Positions 57,720-64,000 of a stretch of 64,000 nt of DNA are shown one piece after another. The first letter of the stretch is position 1; each line of letters opens with the position of its first letter. The notes beneath the pieces are model-generated. The model saw only the letters and a program-made list of their open reading frames with translations, was not told the origin of the DNA and ran no database searches. The DNA is from Sphingobacterium alimentarium (GTDB taxonomy: Bacteria; Bacteroidota; Bacteroidia; Sphingobacteriales; Sphingobacteriaceae), in the NCBI RefSeq assembly GCF_004342685.1, contig NZ_SMBZ01000006.1, forward strand, positions 34,096-98,095, in the 5' to 3' direction. The translations under genes and the position numbers were made by a program.

Positions 57720-58763
57720 ATGTATCCAGCTGGTGAGAAGAGATTTATAAATGTTAATAGAATTACTATTATCACTTTGTTTCTTGTTATTCTCGCTGGA
57801 GGTGTGGTCCGAAGCACAGGTTCGGGTATGGGTTGTCCAGACTGGCCTAAATGCTTCAACCAAATAGTTCCTCCGACAGATGTAAGTCAGCTGCCAGAGG
57901 GATATGAAGAACACTATATAGAGGGCAGAGTAAAGAAAAATCAGCGTTTTGCAAAGATGATTGATTTTTTCGGATACGCTGAGATGGCTGACAAAATCCG
58001 CCACGACGAATCTATATTACAACATGAAGAATTTAATGCCGCTAAGACCTGGACAGAATATATCAATCGTCTGGTAGGTGTTTTAGCTGGTTTTGCTTTA
58101 TTGTTTACAGCTGTTTTTTCGTTCATTTATATCAAGTCAAAGCCAAGCATAGTCGTTTGGAGCGTTCTTAATGTATTTCTTGTCATTATTCAGGCATGGT
58201 TAGGATCTATCGTAGTATCGACCAATCTGATGCCTTGGATTATTACGGTGCATATGTTGCTGGCATTAATAATAGTTGCTGTAAGCATTTATACATTCTA
58301 TGTGGCGACGACATTAAGAAACAAACAGATACTAATTAACTATTCATTCCCAGGTCTCAAAGCCTTAGCGATAGTATCCTTAATCATTACCTTGATACAA
58401 GTTGTATATGGTACAGAGGTACGGGAGATAATAGATCATCTTAATAGTGATGGGATTCCACGCACTAGATGGATAGATTCAATAGGTGTAAATTATAATA
58501 TCCACCGGATATTGGCTTATGTGACATTGTTACTTACAGGTTTGTTATTCTTCTTGGTGAAGAGCAGATTTAGCAAATCGTCAATACAGAGTCAATATGC
58601 ATGGATTATCTTAATATTAGTACTGATACAAATGTTGTCTGGAATTATATTAGCTAGATTTGCAGTTCCAGCTTTTGCGCAGACAACACACTTAGTAATT
58701 GCAAGTTTGTTTTTCGGAGCTCAATATTATTTGATGCTTTTGATGACGAAGCTGAAAAGGTAA
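57720..58763 (+). CDS. ctaA: Heme A synthase
   Basis: A 347-residue COX15/CtaA protein of two similar four-helix bundles. Seen: GGVVRSTGSGMGCPDWPKCF (the conserved RSTGSGMxCPDWPxC), TWTEYINRLVG (EYINR) and the second-half histidine regions NIHRILAY and TTHLVIA. It oxidises heme O to heme A, the cofactor of CoxA. It lies 58 bp after coxA and is followed by ctaB. Confidence 0.96.
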   Translation: MYPAGEKRFINVNRITIITLFLVILAGGVVRSTGSGMGCPDWPKCFNQIVPPTDVSQLPEGYEEHYIEGRVKKNQRFAKMIDFFGYAEMADKIRHDESILQHEEFNAAKTWTEYINRLVGVLAGFALLFTAVFSFIYIKSKPSIVVWSVLNVFLVIIQAWLGSIVVSTNLMPWIITVHMLLALIIVAVSIYTFYVATTLRNKQILINYSFPGLKALAIVSLIITLIQVVYGTEVREIIDHLNSDGIPRTRWIDSIGVNYNIHRILAYVTLLLTGLLFFLVKSRFSKSSIQSQYAWIILILVLIQMLSGIILARFAVPAFAQTTHLVIASLFFGAQYYLMLLMTKLKR

Positions 58764-58809
58764 GCGCAAGAGCTTATTATTGAGAAGGAAAAAGGAGAAG
58801 AGTAGTCAA

Positions 58810-59718
58810 ATGAAAACTTTTATTTCAGATTTTAACAAACTTGTCAAATTACGACTGACGTTAACTGTTGTATTTTCAGCATCTATTGCATTTTTGATAG
58901 GCGCCAAGCAACAGGGTGATATCATGTGGTTCAATTGGTTATTATTGACGATTGGCGGATTTTTGGTGACAGGAGCAGCTAATGGTTTTAATGAGATCAT
59001 TGAAAAGGACATCGATAAATTGATGAAGCGTACGATGGACCGTCCACTTCCTGCCGAAAGAATGACTACAGGTCAGGCTTTGGTATTGAGTGTGTTTATG
59101 GGCATATTGGGTACGATGGTATTAGTCAAGCTCAATTTCGTAGCCGGCTTACTATCCGTTTTTTCAATTTTCTTGTATGCTTTTCTATATACTCCGTTAA
59201 AGCCTAAATCTCGAATCGCCGTATTTGTAGGTGCTATACCTGGTGCATTGCCACCGCTAATAGGTTATTTTGCAGCTTTCGAATCTTTGGGATTTGGTTT
59301 AGCTTATGCTGCACAAAATGAATCGGCTATTGTCATTACTCCTTTTGTATTGTTCTTAATTCAGTTTTTCTGGCAATATCCGCATTATTGGGCGATTGCT
59401 TGGGTAGCGGATGAGGATTATAAAAGAGCGGGTATCCGATTATTGCCTACGATGGAGAAAGATAAGATCTCTGCGGTATTTATCTTCGTATCTGCTTTGT
59501 TAATGATACCTGTAGGATTTCTTCCTATGTATTTTGGCTTTGGCGGCTGGGTATTTACAATAGTATCGCTTTTGGGTGGACTTGGATTTACTTGGTATGG
59601 ATACAAGCACTTAGTAGAGCGTAAGGACGAATCAGCTAAAAAGGTAATGTACATTTCGTTTTTGTATTTGCCATTGACACAATTAGTATTACTATTTGAT
59701 TTTATTCCTTTTAAATAA
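58810..59718 (+). CDS. ctaB: Protoheme IX farnesyltransferase (heme O synthase)
   Basis: 302 residues from ATG 58810. An upstream TTG adds a basic, non-conserved leader. UbiA-type prenyltransferase with NGFNEIIEKDIDKLMKRTMDRP (the first Asp-rich, prenyl-diphosphate site) and a second site in WVADEDYKRAGI. It supplies heme O to CtaA. The end overlaps the leader of coxC1 closely (4-bp gap to the next ATG). Confidence 0.96.
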   Translation: MKTFISDFNKLVKLRLTLTVVFSASIAFLIGAKQQGDIMWFNWLLLTIGGFLVTGAANGFNEIIEKDIDKLMKRTMDRPLPAERMTTGQALVLSVFMGILGTMVLVKLNFVAGLLSVFSIFLYAFLYTPLKPKSRIAVFVGAIPGALPPLIGYFAAFESLGFGLAYAAQNESAIVITPFVLFLIQFFWQYPHYWAIAWVADEDYKRAGIRLLPTMEKDKISAVFIFVSALLMIPVGFLPMYFGFGGWVFTIVSLLGGLGFTWYGYKHLVERKDESAKKVMYISFLYLPLTQLVLLFDFIPFK

Positions 59719-59722
59719 TAAA

Positions 59723-60307
59723 ATGGGAGCTAACGAAACAAAATTGGAAGAGATATTAAGACACCGTAAAGCACAAAAATTCAACCTTTGGTTGGGTATG
59801 ATTGGTATGTTTATGATGTTTGCTGCTCTTTCCAGTGGTTTTATCGTATATACAGCAAGCGGTGTAGACAAAGGGATTAAAACCATATTGCCACAGGCAT
59901 TTTTATATAGTACGATCGTTATTATATTGAGCAGTGTGACATTGCATTTAGCTTTTAAAGCAGCTAAATTGAATCAACTTGCTAAACAGAAGATGCTATT
60001 ACTTATTACCATCGTATTGGGTATAGTATTTTTTATATTACAAGTGAAATCATGGGGTGTATTGACCGAGCAAGGCGTTTATTTCATTAACAACAATGCT
60101 TCGCAGTCATTTATTTACATCTTTACAGGATTGCACTTGGCACACATCATCGCTGGATTGTTTGTTTTAATAAGAGCCTATATTGGCGCTGCTAAACCAA
60201 TCGCTTCGGATTTGAATGTGTTTAGAATGGATCTAGCCGCTATTTTTTGGCATTTTCTAGATCTTTTATGGATTTATATATATGTTTTCTTACTTTTGAA
60301 TCAATAA
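59723..60307 (+). CDS. Cytochrome c oxidase subunit III, paralogue 1
   Basis: 194 residues from ATG 59723 (MGANETKLEEIL). It has five membrane helices of the CoxC family, with the C-terminal signature FTGLHLAHIIAGL and AAIFWHFLDLLWIYIYVFLLL. The chain is shorter than the canonical seven-helix subunit III, matching the shortened forms of this phylum. It is tandem with a second subunit III gene 9 bp downstream. Confidence 0.9.
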   Translation: MGANETKLEEILRHRKAQKFNLWLGMIGMFMMFAALSSGFIVYTASGVDKGIKTILPQAFLYSTIVIILSSVTLHLAFKAAKLNQLAKQKMLLLITIVLGIVFFILQVKSWGVLTEQGVYFINNNASQSFIYIFTGLHLAHIIAGLFVLIRAYIGAAKPIASDLNVFRMDLAAIFWHFLDLLWIYIYVFLLLNQ

Positions 60308-60316
60308 TAGTAAACA

Positions 60317-61057
60317 ATGAGTACAACAACTGTATCGCAATTGGATAAGGTTAAAGACGGACCATGGTCTGGTGGTAAGTCACCTTGGAATTTAGAGTAT
60401 GGAAAAATCATGATGTGGTTTTTCTTAGTATCAGATGCATTTACTTTTTCAGCATTCTTAATTTATTACGGTGCTCAAAAATTTGCGCAACCTACATGGA
60501 TAGATGCGGACAAAATTTTCCAATCTGTACCAGGTATTGCAGAGTCAGGTCAACCTTTGGTTTTCGTAGGTATCATGACCTTTATCTTAATTATGTCTTC
60601 GGTGACTATGGTATTGGCTGTGGAAGCGGGACATCGAAATTCAAAGCAAGAAGTCGTTAAATGGATGTTGTGGACGATCTTAGGTGGTTTGGCATTCGTG
60701 GGATGTCAGGCTATTGAGTGGAATCATTTACATCACCAAGGATTCTGGTTCGGAAGAAATCCTGCTACAGGATTAACTGACCCAGACGCTATTGCTGCTG
60801 CATTGCAACCTTATTTCACGAAAGAAATTTCGTATACAGCTGCATTGCAATTCTCTAATTTATTCTTCACAATCACTGGTTTTCACGGTTTTCACGTATC
60901 TATTGGTATTTTGTTGAATATTATTATATTGTTCATGACCTTGAACAACACTTTTGAGAATAGAGGTACTTATTTAATGGTTGAAAAAGTAGGTCTTTAC
61001 TGGCACTTTGTGGATTTGGTGTGGGTATTCGTATTTACATTCTTCTACTTAATCTAA
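60317..61057 (+). CDS. coxC: Cytochrome c oxidase subunit III, paralogue 2
   Basis: 246 residues: SDAFTFSAFLIYYGAQ, AVEAGHRN (conserved helix II Glu region), TGFHGFHVSIGILLN and YWHFVDLVWVFVFTFFYLI. These are the strong CoxC signatures. It stabilises CoxA and proton uptake. A tandem subunit III pair is common in Bacteroidota oxidase operons. Confidence 0.94.
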   Translation: MSTTTVSQLDKVKDGPWSGGKSPWNLEYGKIMMWFFLVSDAFTFSAFLIYYGAQKFAQPTWIDADKIFQSVPGIAESGQPLVFVGIMTFILIMSSVTMVLAVEAGHRNSKQEVVKWMLWTILGGLAFVGCQAIEWNHLHHQGFWFGRNPATGLTDPDAIAAALQPYFTKEISYTAALQFSNLFFTITGFHGFHVSIGILLNIIILFMTLNNTFENRGTYLMVEKVGLYWHFVDLVWVFVFTFFYLI

Positions 61058-61086
61058 TTGTTGACTAATAATTTATAAAAAGACAG

Positions 61087-61464
61087 ATGGCACATCACGA
61101 TCATATAGCTACACATGACGCTCACGAGCATGGTGAGGGCATGGGCAAAAAACAAATTTGGAGTGTATTCTTTGTATTGTTAGCCTTAACAGCATTGGAA
61201 TTCTTAATCGCTCTAGGTTTCGTTCACCACTGGGGTATCCTACAAAAAGGAACTTTAGTTAATACAATTTATATTGCATTGACATTAGTAAAAGCGTATT
61301 ATATTGTTGCATTCTTCATGCACTTGAAATTTGAGAAATCAAGCTTTATAGTGACATGTAGCATCGTATTTCTTTTCATTATATACTTCATTGTATTAAT
61401 GCTGATAGAAGGAAATTACTTGCTTACTCACTTGCAAGAGCATGCTCTTTACCCTAACAATTAA
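61087..61464 (+). CDS. Cytochrome c oxidase subunit IV-type small membrane protein
   Basis: A 125-residue three-helix protein of the bacterial COX4 (CtaF/CyoD) type. A His-rich cytosolic start (AHHDHIATHDAHEHGEG) precedes helices LALTALEFLIAL, TLVKAYYIVAFFMHLKFE and IVFLFIIYFIVLMLIEGNYLL. KAYYIVAFFMHLKFE is the family signature. It is accessory to the oxidase. The sco-like gene starts 2 bp later. Confidence 0.9.
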   Translation: MAHHDHIATHDAHEHGEGMGKKQIWSVFFVLLALTALEFLIALGFVHHWGILQKGTLVNTIYIALTLVKAYYIVAFFMHLKFEKSSFIVTCSIVFLFIIYFIVLMLIEGNYLLTHLQEHALYPNN

Positions 61465-61466
61465 TA

Positions 61467-62180
61467 ATGAATAATAGCTCTAAAAAGAGAAATATATCGA
61501 CAATCATAATCCTGGCTATAGTTTTACTAGTGCCAGGATTTTTGTATATAGCACTTAATAAAATCGGTTCCAATCAATATTTGAAACTGCCTGTGTATGG
61601 GGAGAAAACTCTTTCTGGCAAGATCAATCGCAAGATGGGGCGCGAAATTCCTGACACGGTATTTCATCAAGTGGATACCATTGTATTGTGGAATGCGGCA
61701 GGGGAGCAGGTGAATTTTCTGAAGGAGGACTCGGTTATCTCTATTGTACATTTATTTGATGCGCAAGATGAAGGACTCTCTAAGACTTTATTGTCAAGTC
61801 TGAAGCCTGTAGTAGAAAGATTTAAAAATAGTAAGAAAATAAAATTTTATTCCATTTCCATCAACGAAAAGGAGACGACTGAGAATCTCGTTAATATAGA
61901 GAATCTGTATGCAAAGGATTTTCCAAACACTTGGTTTATTACGCGAACAGACACGGCTATATTTGACTTCGTTCATAAGAATCTCTTGATTGATGCACAT
62001 AGGAATGCCGATTCGACTTATTCATTCAGCAACAACTATTTGCTGATTGACACCCAAAGACGCATCCGAGGTTTTTATGATATTAATCAAAATAAGGAGA
62101 TGGAACGCTTGGAAGACGAAATCAAAGTTCAAGTAGTGGAAGAAATACGTAATAACCCTTTAAAAGTAGAGCAGAAATAA
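61467..62180 (+). CDS. Sco1/SenC-like protein lacking all cysteines
   Basis: A 237-residue membrane-anchored protein (helix about 11-30). It has a thioredoxin-like fold: SVISIVHLFDAQDEGLSKTL where the Sco CxxxC would be, KIKFYSISINEK, PNTWFITRTDTAIFDF and NNYLLIDTQRRIRGFYD (the usual Sco C-terminal strand). No cysteine occurs anywhere, and the position of the copper-binding motif reads HLFDAQDE. CuA loading by the classical mechanism is therefore not possible. It is placed exactly where sco is expected in the oxidase operon. Confidence 0.8.
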   Translation: MNNSSKKRNISTIIILAIVLLVPGFLYIALNKIGSNQYLKLPVYGEKTLSGKINRKMGREIPDTVFHQVDTIVLWNAAGEQVNFLKEDSVISIVHLFDAQDEGLSKTLLSSLKPVVERFKNSKKIKFYSISINEKETTENLVNIENLYAKDFPNTWFITRTDTAIFDFVHKNLLIDAHRNADSTYSFSNNYLLIDTQRRIRGFYDINQNKEMERLEDEIKVQVVEEIRNNPLKVEQK

Positions 62181-62181
62181 T

Positions 62182-62724
62182 ATGGCAATGACTGAAGAAG
62201 AAAAGAAGTACAAGGGAATTATATGGGTTTTATCCATTGTTATTCCTTTAGCGGTAGCTGCATTGTTTGGTGTCAATCTCCGTAAGTTGGGCTATGACGT
62301 AGAGCCTTTATCATTTTTACCCCCGATATATGCGACTATTAATGGACTGACTGCGGTATTTTTGGTTGCGGCAGTATATTTCATAAAGCGAGGTAATGCC
62401 AAGTTGCACGAGAACTTAATCAAACTTTGTATGGCTTGTTCGAGTTTGTTTCTCTTGATGTATGTAGCCTACCACATGACGTCCGATTCAACGCCGTATG
62501 GTGGTGAGGGTGTGATACGCTATGTTTATTTCTTTATATTGATCTCGCATATCATACTATCGGTTATCATTATTCCTTTTGTCTTGTTTACATTTGTACG
62601 CGGCATAGCAGGAGCTTATGAGAGACATAAAAAACTCGCACGCATTACATACCCGATGTGGCTATATGTAGCCGTGACCGGAGTAATTGTGTACCTTATG
62701 ATTTCACCTTATTATAATCATTAA
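62182..62724 (+). CDS. DUF420 membrane protein (CtaM-like oxidase assembly factor)
   Basis: A 180-residue protein with five membrane helices and the DUF420 signature (FLPPIYATINGLTAVFLVAA, YVAYHMTSDS, FFILISHIILSVIIIPFVL, ARITYPMWLYVAVTGVIVY). The Staphylococcus DUF420 protein CtaM is needed for aa3-type oxidase maturation, which fits the location here. It starts 1 bp after the sco-like stop. Confidence 0.88.
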   Translation: MAMTEEEKKYKGIIWVLSIVIPLAVAALFGVNLRKLGYDVEPLSFLPPIYATINGLTAVFLVAAVYFIKRGNAKLHENLIKLCMACSSLFLLMYVAYHMTSDSTPYGGEGVIRYVYFFILISHIILSVIIIPFVLFTFVRGIAGAYERHKKLARITYPMWLYVAVTGVIVYLMISPYYNH

Positions 62725-62729
62725 ATACA

Positions 62730-63185
62730 ATGAGTAGAGTTTGGATATATCAAGCGGATCGCTTTTTGAATTCGCAAGAAGTGAATGATATAAATGCCCT
62801 AGCGCAACAATTTGTCGCTTCCTGGACTGCACATGGTTCTGCATTAGCAGGCAAGGCGCAGATCGTCGATAATTTATTTTTGATTTTAGAGGTTAACGAA
62901 GAAGTAGCAGGCGTAACGGGCTGTTCTATTGATAAATCTGTACATTTTGTCCAAGCGTTGGGCAATCAATTCAATGTGAATTTCTTTGACCGTATGCGCG
63001 TTGCTTATATCGATGCAGAAGGTCAATTACAAATTGCCAGTCGTGAAGAATTTCAGGAAAAGATCAAATCAGCTCAGGTCACAGCTGATACGCTGGTATA
63101 TAACAACTTGGTACAAAATTCTGAAGAACTGGCTACGAGTTGGAAAGTTCCTTTTTCGGCGAGTTGGCATAGTAAAGTTTTTTAG
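62730..63185 (+). CDS. Conserved hypothetical protein at the end of the cox operon
   Basis: A 151-residue cytosolic protein, start WIYQADRFLNSQEVNDI, with LALAGKAQIVDNLFLILEV-like and GCSIDKSVHFVQALG segments. Bacteroidota homologues are often labelled ABC transporter ATPase, but no Walker motif exists here, so I do not accept that name. GCSIDKSVHF contains a Cys-x2-Asp and His. No function is proposed. It is the last gene before a strong terminator. Confidence 0.7.
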   Translation: MSRVWIYQADRFLNSQEVNDINALAQQFVASWTAHGSALAGKAQIVDNLFLILEVNEEVAGVTGCSIDKSVHFVQALGNQFNVNFFDRMRVAYIDAEGQLQIASREEFQEKIKSAQVTADTLVYNNLVQNSEELATSWKVPFSASWHSKVF

Positions 63186-63208
63186 CGAAATATAATTTTA
63201 TACTTCCA

Positions 63209-63241
63209 AAAAAGGGATGCACGATTCGTGCATCCCTTTTT
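63209..63241 (+). terminator. Terminator of the act-cox block
   Basis: A 15-bp perfect stem (63209-63223 with 63227-63241, core GGGATGCACG/CGTGCATCCC), 3-nt loop, T5 end. It lies 24 bp after the last stop codon. Confidence 0.9.
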
Positions 63242-63347
63242 GTATTTATGATTCAGTCCTCTTCCTGTTTTGTGCGGTTAATTTCCAAAAGTAGCTTAAA
63301 GCGGTTGTAAAGGCCAGTTTTTGATGTGTTTTGGGTGTCCCGCGGTT

Positions 63348-63382
63348 ATATTGTCATCTATTTCATACATTTGAGACAATAT
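63348..63382 (+). promoter_or_regulatory. Hairpin overlapping the transposase start codon
   Basis: ATATTGTC (63348-63355) can pair with GACAATAT (63375-63382), which includes the first two bases of the transposase ATG. Such a stem would limit translation initiation, a known strategy of insertion sequences. The IS end itself could not be placed. Confidence 0.45.
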
Positions 63383-64000
63383 GTTCGTTCGATGCAAACG
63401 TAATAAAAGCGGTTCCACTAGTGTTCAGATTATTGATAAATCTTCTGGTCGGTATATTGTTCATCAAACTGTCGGTAGTTCTTCAGATCAGCAAGAGATC
63501 GATCGTCTTATAAAAAAAGGTAAAAGGATTATTGAAAGTAATGGTGGGCAAACCAGTATTCCATTCCAGCGTTCCCAAGAACTAGACTTCATAGATACCT
63601 TTCTGAATAGCTTAGATGCAATGAATCTCGTTGGTCCAGAGTTGTTGTTAGGACATATTTTTAATGATATTGGCTTCAATGCTATTGATGAAGAACTATT
63701 TAAACATTTAGTTATCACGCGTATAGTCTATCCTGTCAGTAAGCTGAAAACGACTGATTACCTGATGAAGTATAAAGGTATAGACGTGAGCGTCTATTCG
63801 ATTTATAGATATTTGGATAAACTTCATCAAGAGCAAATAGACCTGGTCAAAGAAATAAGTTTTGCACATACTCTAGGTATTCTTGGAGGAAAACTATCAA
63901 TCGTATTCTACGATGTAACAACCTTGTATTTCGAGGCCAGTGATGAAGATGACTTGCGTAAAAGAGGTTTTAGCAAAGATGGGAAACACCAACACCCACA
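63381..64000 (+). mobile_element. IS1634-family transposase, 5' part, truncated by window end
   Basis: An open frame from ATG 63381 to the window end (206 codons). Start MFVRCKRNKSGSTSVQIID, middle LLLGHIFNDIGFN, ITRIVYPVSKLKTTDYL, VYSIYRYLDKLHQEQIDLV, and the first catalytic Asp region SIVFYDVTTLYFEASDED then RKRGFSKDGKHQHP. This is the N-terminal half of an IS1634-type DDE transposase. No defect is visible. It lies downstream of the cox terminator, not inside a gene. Confidence 0.88.

Noticed and set aside
62730..63185. ABC transporter ATPase
   Set aside because: The usual database label is not supported: no Walker A, signature motif or Walker B is present.

Overview
The window looks like a chromosomal segment of a Bacteroidota bacterium, most likely a Sphingobacteriaceae member close to Sphingobacterium. 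The basis is gene content and signals read directly: a complete alternative complex III (act) operon fused to an aa3 oxidase operon, atpD-atpC separated from the other ATP synthase genes, gldB beside nadE, many SPII lipoproteins, a TonB receptor with a carboxypeptidase-regulatory-like domain, and promoters of the Bacteroidota TTTG-N19-22-TAnnTTTG type. Genus assignment is inference.

Layout. 1-10.4 kb (minus strand): a branched-chain amino acid operon read ilvE-ilvD-ilvB-ilvN-(DinB-like)-ilvC-leuC-(methyltransferase)-leuD. It is preceded by a leader with two mini-ORFs and followed by the first codons of an ABC ATPase. 10.5-12.4 kb: atpD-atpC with a near-perfect promoter. 12.6-16.0 kb: two M14 carboxypeptidase-like genes, the first carrying an in-frame stop and lacking key catalytic residues. 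16.0-32.5 kb: an L-arabinose/arabinan locus. A Nudix-type AraR regulator diverges from araB-araD-araA-symporter-aldose epimerase, followed by secreted GH51, GH127 and two bimodular GH43 enzymes. The enzymes release arabinose in the periplasm, the Na+ symporter imports it, and AraA/AraB/AraD convert it to xylulose 5-phosphate. araD carries a 2-nt frameshift.

32.7-43.6 kb: housekeeping and envelope genes (coiled-coil membrane protein, DUF4136 lipoprotein, nadE, beta-barrel protein, an interrupted gldB, two FKBP-type lipoproteins), a thioredoxin-like/TonB receptor/His-rich protein set, panD-panC, and a shortened GT5 protein. 43.7-45.8 kb: DUF493, a LacI-type regulator, msrB. 46-63.2 kb: one long plus-strand respiratory block, actABCDEF-coxB-coxA-ctaA-ctaB-coxC1-coxC2-coxD-sco-like-DUF420-hypothetical. 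It encodes quinol oxidation, terminal oxidation, heme A synthesis and oxidase assembly. 63.3 kb to the end: the 5' part of an IS1634-type transposase.

Most of the window is ordinary core genome. Points worth a second look are three interrupted genes (M14-like, araD, gldB), an Sco-like protein with no cysteine, a possible metal-uptake set at 38-41.4 kb, the ilvE leader, and a candidate AraR operator overlapping the araB promoter. I did not find a clearly new defence or mobile system.
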